This document shows positions 23,677 through 34,645 of a stretch of 64,000 nt of DNA, in pieces. How positions within the stretch are numbered: the stretch's first letter is position 1; every line of letters begins with the position of its first letter. The stretch comes from Erinaceus europaeus (taxonomy: Eukaryota; Chordata; Mammalia; Eulipotyphla; Erinaceidae): contig NC_080164.1 of the NCBI RefSeq assembly GCF_950295315.1, forward strand, positions 108,706,447 through 108,770,446, read 5' to 3'. The position numbers and the translations under genes are program-made. The notes beneath the pieces are model-generated. The model did not search any database, was not told the DNA's origin, and saw only the letters and a list, made by a program, of their open reading frames with translations.

Positions 23677-24499
23677 AGCAACTGTTTTTAAGTTAATGCT
23701 AAGTGTCAAGCATTAAGCATATGGTTGTTCACTGGAACATCAATTTAAATAGAATATACCTATATTTCTTGAGTCATTTCAGGGATGGCTGATTTGAAAG
23801 AGAAGTGTTAACTCTCTCTCCTCTTTTTTTTAATGAGACAGCAGACTGAGGAGTTATTCTGATCAAACTGGCTACTTCTAAAAAAGTTACATAAGGTGGT
23901 ATGAAGTAGAAGTATGACTTGTCTCTTTCCAGGCAGGAAGGATAAATTGATATCTTACTGCTTGCCTTCACAATTTAGTTCCCCCACGCATGGAAGCTGT
24001 GCTGGCAATTAGTCTATTCCATCTTCTTAATGATACTTATCTATTACTCAGATAATGCATCTCTTGTCTCCAACCAGCAGGACTAACTGCTTTCCAGAGT
24101 GAAGTTTTCATCAGTTATTAGATAGAAGATTTACCAATATACGGGAAGGGAGTCGTCTATCTTCCGGTGTGCTGGTATGTGGAGAATGGAGTGTGGGTTG
24201 GGGTGAGGCTGCTGTGCTGCAGCGGGGTGGCTGCTCCCTCGGGACCTCCCTCAACCTCTACAGAATTGTGGGGATTTTATGGTAGCAGCTGGAGGAGATG
24301 AAAAGCCCTGCTTACTCACTTGGGGGGCTTATGGGGAGAGGTTTCAGTAAATCAGAAACGAGGCTTGAGAGAAGTTGAGTGCCATCCAGTACTGCAATCT
24401 ATCAGAAGACCTGCGTTTCTTTACAGAAATGCAGGGCCTGGTCAAACCACACTGGTGCAGGGCGACACAGAAATGTTTGCAATCCCTGCTGCTCTCTCC
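23677..24499. other. Repeat-poor intronic sequence
   Basis: About 820 bases without a recognised repeat; a GC-richer patch lies near 24190-24260. Confidence 0.5.
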
Positions 24500-24712
24500 T
24501 TTTTTTATTTTTGATTGTCTTTATTAGTTTGTTGGATAGAGATAGTCAGAAATCAAGAGGGGTGGGGGAGGTAGAGAGGAAGAGAGACACTTGCAACACT
24601 GCTTCACTTGCAAAGCTTTCCCCTTGCAGGTGGGGATGGGGTCCTGAACCTGAGTCCTTGCACATTGTAACATGTATACTCAGCCAGGTGTGCCAACACC
24701 CACCCCCCAACC
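24500..24712 (-). repeat. SINE-A, antisense
   Basis: gttggatagagatagtcaga, ccccttgcaggtggggatgg, head gccaacacccacccc. Confidence 0.9.
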
Positions 24713-25123
24713 CCCCGCCATTCTCTCATTTACCCAAGGTCTGACACAGGCTCCTCATGTCTTTCAAACTGGTGAATTTGAACAGAATGCAACCTAACTC
24801 AATGAGGGGTGTGATTTCCAAGAGTCTTGGTGTTAAATAATTGTGAGCACAACTTTTCCCCATTCTGGGTGCCACTGTTATGTTTCTCAGTGATGAAAAC
24901 TGAAGGGCATATTAGCTAATTTTAAAATTGCTTTACCGTGAATGTGGTAGAAACAGTGCTGGGTACAGGACTTTAGTTCTAGACCAGTAAAAAGGGATCA
25001 TTTGGACAAGTCTCCAGTTCTAGAGATGACCAGAAGATACAGGATTCTGTATGCAGTTAATGGTTAGCTTCCCTCCCCCATCTCCAATAGAAGTTGGGTG
25101 ATATAAGAATAAGAAGTACTGGG
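24713..25123. other. Unrecognised intronic sequence
   Basis: No repeat family identified. Confidence 0.45.
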
Positions 25124-25337
25124 GTCAGGTGGTGGCACACCTGGTTAAGCACACGCATTACAGTGTACAAGGACCTGGGTACAAGCCCCTGGTCCCCACC
25201 AGGGGGGGGGAAGCTTCACAAGTGGTGAAGTTGTGATGCAGGTGTCTCTCTGTCTCTTTCCCTCTTTCTATCCCTCCTCCTCTCTCAATTTCTCTCTGTC
25301 TCTATTCAATAAGAAATAAATAAAATACTGTTAAAAA
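25124..25337 (+). repeat. SINE-A
   Basis: ggggtcaggtggtggcacac start, ggggggggaagcttcacaag, aataagaaataaataaaa tail. Confidence 0.92.
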
Positions 25338-25559
25338 AGAATAAGAAGTACCTTGAGAGCTTGTTTGGAGGTTCTAGCAGGGGAACACAGCTACTCATAT
25401 ATACTCGACCAAAGACTGGTCCATCTCTATCCTGGGAAGACTTTCCTCTTTGAACGAGCACACAGGGAGGGACGTATATGGAGTGGTGAGGGAGGAAGGG
25501 GTCATCCGCCTAGCCAGCCAGATCAGCCAAATCAACCCTGGCAATCAATGTCACAGCCA

Positions 25560-26045
25560 GATTGCCCTCAAATCTACAAAATGGAGAACCCCCAACTCTT
25601 CATCTACACTATTCCATCCTTTAGGTCCATGATTGGTCAACAATTTGTTTGGTTTTGTATGTTAACTCTCTTTTCAGCCACCAGGCTTCCGATGGTGCTA
25701 TGATGCCAACCAGACTTCCCTGGACAGACAACCCCACCAGTGTGTCCTGGAGCTCCACTTCCCCAGAGCCCTTCCCCACTTGGGAAAGAGAGAGGCAGAC
25801 TGGGAGTATATAACAACCTGTCAACACCCATGCTCAGCGAGGAAGTAATTACAGAAGTCAGATCTTCCACCTTCTGCACCCCAGATGATCCTGGGTGCAT
25901 ACTTCCAGAGGGTTAAAGAATAGGAAAGCTATCGGCAGAGGGGATGGGATATAGAGTTCTGATGGTGGGAATTGTGTGGAGTTGTACCCCTCTTATCCTA
26001 TGATTTTGCCAATGTTTCCTTTTTATAAAAAAAAAAGAATAAATA
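25560..26045 (+). mobile_element. R-family retroposon, short variant
   Basis: From about aaatggagaacccccaactc through gatgccaaccagacttccct to ttttgccaatgtttcctttt and an A-rich tail. Confidence 0.85.
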
Positions 26046-26234
26046 CCTCCCTTTTGTAGTTATTTTCATAGTCTTGAGTGGCTGACCTCCTAGGCTAGAT
26101 GACACTCCGTGACACTAGAGTGACAGTGCTTTGATGTGAGTTTCCTGTCACTACAGTTGGAAGCAAAGGATTTCAGCTTTTATCCAAGGTGAGGTGCAAT
26201 CTGCCAGAGGCAGTTAAAACCCAAGACTTGCTAT

Positions 26235-26575
26235 GAAAGCATCTGGAACCTGGTGGCTGGACTTCCTTGGGCAGATGACACCATCACTTTGTCCTGGAGC
26301 CCTGCCATCTCAGATCTCAGAAAGAGTGAGACAGGCTGGGAGTACGGATCGATCTGTCAATGCCTATGTTCAGCGGGGAAGCAACTACAGAAGCCAGACC
26401 TTCCACCTTCTGCACCCCATAATGACCCTGGGTCCATACTCCCAGAGTGATAAAGAATAGGGAAGCTATCAGGGGAGGGGATGTGATACAGAGTTCTGGT
26501 GGTGGGAATTGTACCCCTCTTATCCTATGGTCTTGTCAGTGTTAGCATTTTATAAATAAAAATTAAAAAGAAAAA
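26235..26575 (+). mobile_element. R-family retroposon, 5'-truncated
   Basis: Begins ggacttccttgggcagatga; contains agaagccagaccttccacct; ends tttataaataaaaattaaaa. Confidence 0.85.
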
Positions 26576-26642
26576 ATAATTGCTATGAGATTCCTTGCCA
26601 TGTCAGATGACTTCAAGGATTTTCATTGATGGTCCAAAGAGC

Positions 26643-26835
26643 TACAGAGCCTGGTTAAGTGCACACATTGCCATGCTTGAGAATCCTAGTTCAAGCTCCC
26701 CAGCCTCTACCTGGAGGGGGGATGCTTCACTACTGGTAAAGCAGGGATGCAGCTGTCTGTTTCTCTCTATCTACCTTTCTATCTCCACATCTCCTCTCAG
26801 TTTCTCTCTGTTTTATCAAATAAATAAATTAGAAA
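26643..26835 (+). repeat. SINE-A, 5'-truncated
   Basis: ctggttaagtgcacacattg, ctacctggaggggggatgct and aaataaataaattag tail. Confidence 0.85.
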
Positions 26836-26943
26836 AAAGAGCTGGTCTAATAAAAAAGCAACTAAGCAACGGGAAGGAGATATTGCCACATCACATGTGA
26901 CAAAAGATTGGTGTCAAAAATTTATAAAGAAGTCATAGAGCAA

Positions 26944-27318
26944 GAAGTCGGGTGGTAGCGCAGTGGTTTAAGCACACATGGCACTAAGCACAAGGACTGG
27001 CTTAAGGATCCCGGTTCTAGTCCCTGGCTCCCCACCTGCAGGGGAGTCTCTTCACAGGAGGTGAAGCAGGTCTGCAGATGTCTATCTTTCTCTCCCCCTC
27101 TCTGTCTTCCCCTCTTCTCTCCATTTCTCTCTGTCCTATCCAACAACGATTATTAAATCATTAATAAAAAAGAAGTTAAAAAATAACACATAGCAGAGCT
27201 TGGACTGGTTTTGGTGTACTGTACCAAAGTAAAAGATCCGGACAACGACAACATCAATTACAACAACAATAATAAAAAAGCAAGGGCAACAAAAGGGAAA
27301 ATAAGTAAATAAATAAAT
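26944..27318 (+). repeat. SINE-A with internal 90-bp insert, TSD intact
   Basis: Flanked by aagtcatagagcaa at 26930-26943 and 27319-27332. The SINE body (agtcgggtggtagcgcagtg ... ctgtcctatccaacaac) is broken at 27147 by foreign sequence and resumes at about 27238 with gacaacgacaacatcaatta. Confidence 0.95.
27148..27237 (+). repeat. 90-bp copy of 27603-27692 inside a SINE
   Basis: Identical to 27603-27692 at 89 of 90 positions (C/T difference at the 12th base). The source spans the junction between an R tail and an L1 3' fragment. Confidence 0.9.
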
Positions 27319-27339
27319 AAGTCATAGAGCAATAGAAAT

Positions 27340-27632
27340 AGGCTAGGGGATCTCCCCAGAGCCCTACCTCACTAGGGAGAGACAGAAAAATAGAAAGGCT
27401 GGGGGTATGGATCAACCTGTCAACATATATGTCCAGTGGAGAAACAATTACAGAAACCACACCTTCCACCTTCTGTACCCCATAATGATCCTGGGTCCAT
27501 ACTCCCAGAGGGATAAAGAATAGGAAAGTTTCCAGTGAAGGGGGTGGGATATGGGACTCTGGTGGTGAGAATTGTACCCTCTCATCCCAAAATCTTGTTA
27601 ATGATTATTAAATTATTAATAAAAAAGAAGTT
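27340..27632 (+). mobile_element. R-family retroposon, 5'-truncated
   Basis: Starts near ggctaggggatctccccaga; contains gagaaacaattacagaaacc and cttgttaatgattattaaat. Confidence 0.8.
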
Positions 27633-27649
27633 AAAAAATAACACATAGC

Positions 27650-27815
27650 AGAGCTTGGACTGGTTTTGGTGTACTGTACCAAAGTAAAAGATTCTGGAGT
27701 GGGGGTAGGAGGGTTCAGATCCTTGAATGACGGCATAGGAGGGAAAACTGGGAAATGCCACAAACTACTGTATTTTACTGTAAACTTTTAATCCACAATA
27801 AAGAAAAAAAAAGAC
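27650..27815 (+). mobile_element. L1 3'-end fragment
   Basis: gagcttggactggttttggt, ttcagatccttgaatgacgg, ctactgtattttactgtaaa and aataaagaaaaaaaaag tail. Confidence 0.75.
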
Positions 27816-28262
27816 ATAGGCTGGGGGTATGGATAGACCTGCCTGTCTAGTGGAGAAGCAATTACATAAGCCAGAACTCCCACCTTCTGCACCCCAAAAA
27901 TAACTTTGGTTCATATTCCCAGAAGGGGAGGGATGATAGGGGTATGATGACCAGAGGACTCTAAACTCCAACTCCACCAGGACCTGGAGAGAGAGAAGAG
28001 GAAAAAGGGAAGGACATTTAGGAGTAGTAGTAGGTATAGGTGTGACTTGGAAACAAAGAGAAAAGGGATCATGAATATAAAGGGGACTATATATATATTT
28101 ACATTTATAGAAAAAATAATAAACCCATATCTGTGACCTTGGGAGAACTGCTGTACCTTCCAATGGGGATCCAGAACTCTGGTGGTGGAAACAGTACAGA
28201 ATTATACCTGTTATCTTATAATTTTATAAATCAGTATTAAGTCACTAATAAAATTAAAATTA
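27816..28262 (+). mobile_element. R-family retroposon, long variant
   Basis: ggctgggggtatggatagac, tgatgaccagaggactctaa, gtgaccttgggagaactgct; ends ttataaatcagtattaagtc. Confidence 0.8.
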
Positions 28263-28589
28263 AGAAAAGAAGTCATATAGATCAGCAACAAAAACTAAAA
28301 TGAGAAAAACATAGCCCAGTAAAAAAGTAGGCAAAGTATCTGAAGAGCTAGTTCTCCAAAGAAGACACTCAGAAAGCCCAGAGACATGTAGGGGGAAAAG
28401 TGCTCCACAGAATTTATCATTAGGAAAATAAAAATTAAGACCACAATTAGATGTGACCTTGTACTTGGGAGACTGGTCAATAGCCACAAAACAGGAAGTA
28501 ACAAGCATTAGTGAGAATGTAGAGAAAAATGAACCCTGATGGCAGGAATACAAAGTACTGTTGTTTCCCTGTAGAAAAAAGTACAGAGA

Positions 28590-28750
28590 GTTTGGTTTTC
28601 TATTTAAACTCTTGCCCACCTGCTAATAAACGAGATCTGAGCACACTTCAGTCTCCCCGGTGTCTTTGCTTCATTTTTCGTTCCTTGAGCGAGCAAGAAA
28701 GAACCAGTCGGTTGCCTTTCTGCTGGAGAGCACCCCACCAGAAAGCCAAC
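28590..28750 (+). mobile_element. LTR fragment (R-U5-like) inside L1
   Basis: taataaacgagatctgagca and ccccggtgtctttgcttcat are typical of the polyadenylation-signal-to-U5 part of a retroviral LTR. Only about 150 bases are present, and L1 text lies on both sides. Confidence 0.5.
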
Positions 28751-28855
28751 AAATACCTTATAATATAGCAATACCACTCATAGGCAGTTATCTGAAGGAC
28801 ATGAAAACACTGATTCAAATGGATATCTACACCTCTATATTCATAGCTACATCTT

Positions 28856-29040
28856 TAGTTTTTTTGCCTCCAGGGTTATCACTGGGGCTTGGTGTTGGCA
28901 CTATGAATCCACTGCTCCTGGTGGCCATTTTTTCCATTTTATTGGATAAAACAGAAATTGAGAGAGGAAGGGGAGATTAAGAGGGAGAGACAGAGAGACA
29001 TCTGCAGACCTGCTTTGTCACTTGAGAAACTTCCTCTTAC
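28856..29040 (-). repeat. SINE-A, long variant fragment, antisense
   Basis: actatgaatccactgctcct, ttccattttattggataaaa, gcagacctgctttgtcactt; truncated at its head. Confidence 0.85.
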
Positions 29041-29474
29041 ACTCTTCACAGTAGCCAAAATATGGAGCCAACCTGATGCCAGGATACAGATGATTGCATA
29101 GAGAAGTTGTGGGATAGAGATTTAACAGAAGAGTAGTCGGTACCCAGAATAAATGAAGTCGTATCAGCTGGAACAAAATGGATGTAACTGGAGTAATCAA
29201 TTAAGTGAAATAAGTAAAGAGAGAAAAGACAACTATATGACATTTCTCTCAGATGTAGGACATAGCTGATAAAAGCAAAGCAAGTTTGGGGGAAAAAAGG
29301 TAAGTGAACAATCCCCAGCACTTTGTGACAGCCGTGGTAGTGGTGGGGGGCACAGAACTTTGGTGCAGGGGGTGGGGACTTACATATACCACATATGGGT
29401 GTGAAATTAAACCTCTGAAGTCTTAAATTTTGTAAAACACTATTAAGTCCATAATAAAAATATTAATAAAACAC

Positions 29475-30360
29475 TGGCCCAATCCTTAACCTCAATATCG
29501 AATAACAGTGGTAGGAACTGCCCCACTCTCCGAAGGGACCCTGGGTCATCCTACCCTGCCACTTGAGGAAGACGGGTCCTGAAATGAGTGCAGCTTAGAA
29601 TCTCCCAGTTGTGACCATGGACTACAAGCTAAGACTGACAAGGACTCAGAGGTCACAAAGGTTCCTATGCTAAATATGAATGGACATAGGCCCTAGGTCA
29701 GATGGATGGGGTTTATAGTTAATGATATTTATATACTTTTCCCATATTTGGGAGCTTCTCTCTGCTCTAATACAGCTTTCTAGTTCTATTCTCAACTCTG
29801 ACACCATCTAACCAGACAACACTTTTAGCCTGACTACTTGTTAGCTATCATGCGTAGGCAAAAATCACTAAAGTCATAGGGACACTGGAACATACTTTCC
29901 TAGCTTCTTCCCATAGGAAGACCCCTAATTTTATCTGCTCCATTCCTATTTCTGGGTTCCTATTTATTGAACAATTTGCTCTATATCTTACTGCCTTTTA
30001 GCCACCAAGTTGTAGATGCTACTATGATTCCATCCTGACTTCCCTGGGCAGATGACCTTACCAATGTGTCCTGAAACCTCACCTCTCCAAAGCCCTGCCC
30101 CATTAGGGAAGGATAGAAATAGGCTGGGGGTATGAATCCACCTGTGAACATCCATGTCCAGTGGAGAAACAATGACAGAAGCCAGATTTTCCACCTTCTG
30201 ATCCCATAAAGAATTTAGGTCCATATTCCCAGAGGGATAAAGAATAGGGAAGATTCCAATGGAGGAGATGAAAAAGGGAACTCTTGTGGTGGGAACTGTA
30301 TGGAATTGTCCCCCTGCTACCTTAAAGTCTTGTTGTTCATTATTAAATCATTAAACAAAA
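29475..30360 (+). mobile_element. R-family retroposon, short variant, long 5' extent
   Basis: gggtcatcctaccctgccac, tgaaatgagtgcagcttaga, cagataaccttac-type centre, cacctgtgaacatccatgtc, ending ttgttcattattaaatcatt. Confidence 0.85.
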
Positions 30361-30842
30361 ACAAGCAAACAAAAACCCTGAGAACAGGCTGTGGAAGAAT
30401 GAGAAGGAAAAGAGGCCACTGGCCCAGAAAGGAAATTACATGGAAAGCCAAATGATGGTGTTTTCCTCTAACCTCAGAGAAATGCAGTCACACAGATGGC
30501 AGCCACAGGGCTGTGGGGAACACAGTGGGCTGATCACTCCATTGTCTGATTTGTGTTGATGAGACTTAGACGACTAGAAAGGTCTCAAGACCTAGATTTA
30601 AATGTGACACTGGGCAGAAGAGGCAAAAGGCTGCCAACTGCATTTTCTCCTGTGAGTGATGCTGACACTGACCTTTCTGCATGATGCCCACACACAAGAG
30701 CTTTGGTGGGGGGTGGCAGGGGTGGCTTGATGAGCACGACTTTAGCTCAGATGTCCCCTGGACTGGGGAATTTCTGCAAAACACACTGAAGAACTTGCGC
30801 CCTCAGTCTGAGTTGACCCCATGACTAGTCTTAGAAATTCTT
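30361..30842. other. Unrecognised intronic sequence
   Basis: No repeat family identified; ggtggggggtggcaggggtg near 30703. Confidence 0.5.
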
Positions 30843-31043
30843 AGGGCCAGGCAGTGGCTCATCTGGTTGAGAGCACACGTTACAACAGAGTTCAAGCCCT
30901 GGGTTGGGGGTCTATAGGGGGAAAGCTTTGCAAGTGGTGAAGCAGGGCTGCAGGTGTTTCTCTTTGTCTTCCCTTCTCTATCTCCCCCTCAATTTCTGGC
31001 TGTCTCTATCCAAATAAGGATAATAATAGTAATAAAGAAATTT
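30843..31043 (+). repeat. SINE-A
   Basis: gggccaggcagtggctcatc start, gctgcaggtgtttctctttg, (ATA)n tail. Confidence 0.9.
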
Positions 31044-31316
31044 ACATGACCCTTTCCATATTTTTGGAGCCCGAATTCTACTTCTGCCTGTTCCATTCTC
31101 AACAGAGGATCTCATTCACTCCTTGATCAAGACTGAACACCCGGACAGGGGCTGGGAGTGAGGGACAGACACCTCTCACAAGGAGGTGAAAAATTATACC
31201 GTGTCAACAACTACATTGTAAATCATTACACACCCACCCTACTTCTCAATAAAATGATCTGGGGAAAAAAACACACTCAGGTTGTCTTTTTTCCTCTCTC
31301 CTTACCCGCTCCCTTT

Positions 31317-31614
31317 CTTTTTTTTTTTTTTTTTGCCTCTGGTGTTATCTCTGGGGCTCCATGCCAGCACTACTAATCCATTGCTTTTGGCGGCCACTTT
31401 TTCCATTTTATAGGGTAGGACAAAGAGAAATTGAGATAGAGAGGGAGAGTGGAAGACAGACACCTGCAGACTTGCTTTGCCATTCACAAAGCTTCCCGTC
31501 CTGCAGGTGGGAATCGGGGGCTCAAACCCTGATCCTTGTGCAAGTCCTTGTACTTTGTACTTTATAATTTCCACTTTTGTATGTGTGCTTAATTGGGTGT
31601 GCCATGGCCTGGCC
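31317..31614 (-). repeat. SINE-A, long variant, antisense
   Basis: poly-T, cactactaatccattgcttt, gtggaagacagacacctgca, head gccatggcctggcc. Confidence 0.9.
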
Positions 31615-31732
31615 TTCTCTCTCTCTCTCTCTCTCTACTAGAGCCCTGCTCATTTCTGGCTTATGGCACTGCTGGGGATGAAACCTTGGCCCTTGTCAGG
31701 CATAGGCATCACCCTTCCTTCTGTCTTAATTC
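31615..31732 (-). repeat. SINE-D, antisense
   Basis: (CT)n then agagccctgctcatttctgg and ctgctggggatgaaacctt. Confidence 0.65.
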
Positions 31733-31786
31733 AGAAAAGGGTGCCTGTGTCTGATCAAGGTTAGCTTTGGGCAGAAAGCATTTATC

Positions 31787-31946
31787 CTGGGCTGGGGAGA
31801 CAGCACGGTGGTTATGTAAAAACCTTCTATGCCTAAGGCTCCCAGGTTTCAGGTTCAATCCCCAACACCACCATATGCCAAAGTTGAGTAGGGCTCTGGT
31901 CTCTCTCTCTCTCTCCTTTCTTCCCCTCATTAAAAAAATATTAAAA
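31787..31946 (+). repeat. SINE-D
   Basis: tcctgggctggggagacagc, ggttcaatccccaacaccac and A-rich tail. Confidence 0.85.
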
Positions 31947-32059
31947 TAGAAAGTATATACCTAATTATGTATCCCCAAGTGATCATCACAATCACCTGCT
32001 TTTCTCTGACTACAAAACAGAGATCAACTTATTAGCTCTGGAATGGCACCTTAGAATAT

Positions 32060-32175
32060 ATATATTTCTATCTATCTATATATATGTTTTACATACATAT
32101 ATTTATTATATAGAACATATAGCATCTTTATATTTTATTGTATTTATTATATAACATAATATATGTATAGATATT
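32060..32175 (+). repeat. AT-rich low-complexity sequence
   Basis: Tracts of tatata/tatcta; probably the expanded tail of the antisense SINE-A at 32188. Confidence 0.75.
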
Positions 32176-32187
32176 ATAAACACATAT

Positions 32188-32352
32188 TTATTTGATAGGA
32201 CAGAGAGAAATTGAGAGGGGAGGGAGAGATAGACAGGGAGAGAAGCAGGAGAGACATCTGCAGACCTGCTCTGTCACTTGTGAAGCTTCTCTTTGCAGGT
32301 GGGGACCAGGAGCTTGAACTCAGGTCCATGGGCTTGGTAATCTGTATACTTA
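32188..32352 (-). repeat. SINE-A, antisense, head lost
   Basis: ttgataggacagagagaaat, tctgtcacttgtgaagcttc, ggtggggaccaggagcttga. Confidence 0.85.
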
Positions 32353-32499
32353 ATATACAGAAATAAAATTTCTTGACATTGAAACTGATTACATTACTTC
32401 ATTACTGCTTCCCCCCTACCCCACTCAAGCCCACTCCAGTCCTGCAGGAGAATAAACATCATGTGAAATCTAGTACTGGCCTTTTTTTCTTTTTCTTCT

Positions 32500-33000
32500 T
32501 TTTTTATTAGTTATTTGATAATGATTAACAAGATGGTAAGATAACAGGGGTACAATTCCACAGTTCTCACCACCAGAGTTCCATGTCCCATCCCCTTCAC
32601 TGGAAACTTCCCTATTCTTTTTCTTTCTTTCTTTTTTTAAATTTTTTTTATTTAAAAAAGGAGACATTAACAAAACCATAGGATAAGAGGGGTACAACTC
32701 CACACAATTCCAACCACCAGATCTCTGTATCCCATCCCCTACCCTGATAGCTTTCCTATTCTTTATCCCGTTGGGAGTATGGACCCAAAGTCATATTCTT
32801 TATCCCTCTGGGAGTAGGAACCAAACTTCTTTATGGGTGCAGAAGGTGGGAGTTCTGGCTTCTGTTATTGTTTATCTGCCTGGACATGGGTGTTGGCAGG
32901 TGGATTCACACCCACAGCTTGTTTCTGTCTTTCCCTAGTGGGGTAGGACTCTGGAGAGGTGAGGTTTATTTGAGTTCCTTTGTTATCCCACCTGTAGGGA
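32500..33000 (-). mobile_element. Two nested R-family retroposons, antisense
   Basis: Outer copy: 32505-32612 (tgataatgattaacaagatg) and 32795-33000 (gtgggagttctggcttctgt). Inner copy at about 32613-32790 has its own T-rich tail and caattccaaccaccagatct. A tattctttatccc-like repeat at both edges is a candidate TSD. Confidence 0.75.
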
Positions 33001-33360
33001 CCTGGAAGGACGAGCTCAGGCCATGTGCTGCCTGAGGAAGGGAGGCTGTGCAGCATGTAGCCAGCAGGTGGCAGCAGGCCAGAAAGCAACAGAGTGTCTA
33101 CCTGCAGTGTTCCAGCTACAGTCACTTAGGTAACTCACCTCCACAAGGCTCTGAGAAACCTGAGAAACTTGGTCCCAGTTTCTACACATATTTAGACACC
33201 CAGACATGGAGAAATGAAATAGTCTGTGGAAGGTCACACAGCTACAGACTAGTTTTTTTTTTTTTTTTTTTGCTTTGTTAAATTTTTGCTGTAGGTTGGG
33301 GGAGGGGGAGGAAAAGGCCATACGACAGACATGCATAGGCTACTTAAAGAATCATTACTG
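33001..33360. other. Unrecognised sequence with CTCF-like motif and poly-T
   Basis: Repeat-poor; holds the CTCF-like motif at 33061-33074 and a T run at 33252-33270. Confidence 0.5.
33061..33074 (+). promoter_or_regulatory. Candidate CTCF core motif
   Basis: CCAGCAGGTGGCAG fits all positions of the core consensus CCASYAGRKGGCRS and lies in non-repeat sequence. Occupancy cannot be judged from sequence alone. Confidence 0.5.
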
Positions 33361-33567
33361 GGGGACTGGGCCAGGTGGTGACATAAGGACCTGGGTTTGA
33401 GATGCCCCCTGTCTCTGTGCCCACCTGCAGGGGGAAAGCTTCAGGAGTGGTGAAGCAGGACTGCAGGTGTCTCTCTGTCTTTCTCCCTCTCTATCTCCCC
33501 AACCCCTCTCAATTTCTGGCTGTCTCTATCCAATAAACAAATAAACACAATAAAACATTAAGAAAAA
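33361..33567 (+). repeat. SINE-A
   Basis: ggactgggccaggtggtgac start with an internal deletion, gcccacctgcagggggaaag, aataaacaaataaacac tail. Confidence 0.9.
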
Positions 33568-33582
33568 AGCATCATTACTGGG

Positions 33583-33760
33583 CCAGAGGAATAGCTCACT
33601 TGGACAGTGTACTTCTTTGCCGTGTACATGACCCAGGCTCCAGCCCAGCCTCCACTGTATTGAAGGAAGCTTTGGTGCTGTGGGCTCTCTCAGTCCCTCT
33701 GCTTCTCTGCCTTTCTGTCTCTATATAAATCAACAATAGCAGCAACACAATAACAAAAAT
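33583..33760 (+). repeat. SINE-E
   Basis: gaatagctcacttggacagt, ttgccgtgtacatgacccag and tattgaaggaagctttggtg. Confidence 0.8.
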
Positions 33761-34250
33761 ACAAAAAGGAATCATGATTTCTGTAGAAGGGGATGGTTAC
33801 TTTGGCAAAAGTGCTCAGAGGTTGTGTTAGGAAAAAGGAAGCATCTGACATGAGGTTTTATGTGAGACACAGAGAAAGGCTATGGGCAGAAGATAAGAGA
33901 GCAGGATGCAGGGAAGCTGGTGGGAGAAGGGAGCTTGATTTCCCTTTTTCATCACTTCAGGGGGGTTCTTACTACTCCCCCTCATGCATAAACTTGAAAA
34001 AAAATAGAAGACAGATGATTGACAGGCCAGCTCTGCAAAGCAAGAAAACCAGTGATGACTGTTGACCTGTTAGTCATGGCACTTCCACCTCCTCCTGGCT
34101 AAATGATGCCTGCAATACTTTTCCCTGTCTGCTCCTGATCAATACCTTCGAGTAGTAATGATTATTTGCCTTCTAGACTGTGAAACTCTGATAAGCTGTC
34201 TTGTAACTCAGCACCAAAGAACTGAAGTGGAATTTAAATCTCAACAATCT
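33761..34250. other. Unrecognised intronic sequence
   Basis: No repeat family identified; a 90-codon frame at 33793-34065 lacks recognisable domains. Confidence 0.45.
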
Positions 34251-34301
34251 CTCTGTCTCTCTGTCTCTCTGTCTCTCTCTCTCTCTCACACACACACACA
34301 G
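34246..34301 (+). repeat. (CTCTGT)n / (CT)n / (CA)n microsatellite
   Basis: ctctctgtctctctgtctct followed by ctctctctctcacacacaca. Confidence 0.9.
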
Positions 34302-34359
34302 ACTGGTGTCCCCTGATCCTTATTCAACTGTTTTCCCTGACCTCTCAGAATATACTAAA

Positions 34360-34645
34360 ATGAAGAGAGTCATTGGGACTAGGGATTGAATTTGAGACCT
34401 CAGAGCCTCAGCCATGAGACTCTTTTGGCAGAATCACTGTGCTGTCTCCCCATCACATGTCATTTCCCCTTTATTCCTCTTTATTTAAAGGTTATTTATG
34501 AAACTCCCCACCCTCACCCCTAAATTATAGCACTGCTCAACTCTGGCTTACTGTGGTGCAGGGGACTGAACCTGGATCTTCAGAGCCTCAGGCATGAGAG
34601 TCTCTTTGCATCACCATTATGTTGTCTTCCCCCTGTCCCAGAGGT
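34360..34645 (-). repeat. Two adjacent SINE-D copies, antisense
   Basis: First about 34360-34455 (gagcctcagccatgagactc), second about 34478-34645 (cactgctcaactctggctta, gagagtctctttgcatcacc). Confidence 0.75.

Larger units (their letters stand above)
26845..29470 (+). mobile_element. L1 3' portion broken by nested insertions
   Basis: L1 text runs 26845-26940 (caaaaatttataaagaagtc) and resumes at 28265 (agaagtcatatagatcagca), then attctccaaagaagacactc, gaatgtagagaaaaatgaac, and after further insertions aatggatgtaactggagtaa, ending tttgtaaaacactattaagt plus an A-rich tail at 29470. Inserted between are a SINE-A with a 90-bp insert, an R copy, an L1 3' fragment and another R copy, then an LTR fragment and a SINE-A. 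No reading frame remains. Confidence 0.75.

Noticed and set aside
26944..27147. Possible functional tRNA gene (A and B boxes in SINE-A copies)
   Set aside because: The boxes belong to tRNA-derived SINEs with long non-tRNA bodies and A-rich tails; no copy folds as a complete tRNA by eye.
28260..28619. 119-codon frame on the minus strand
   Set aside because: It is the reverse strand of an L1 3' remnant, not a gene.
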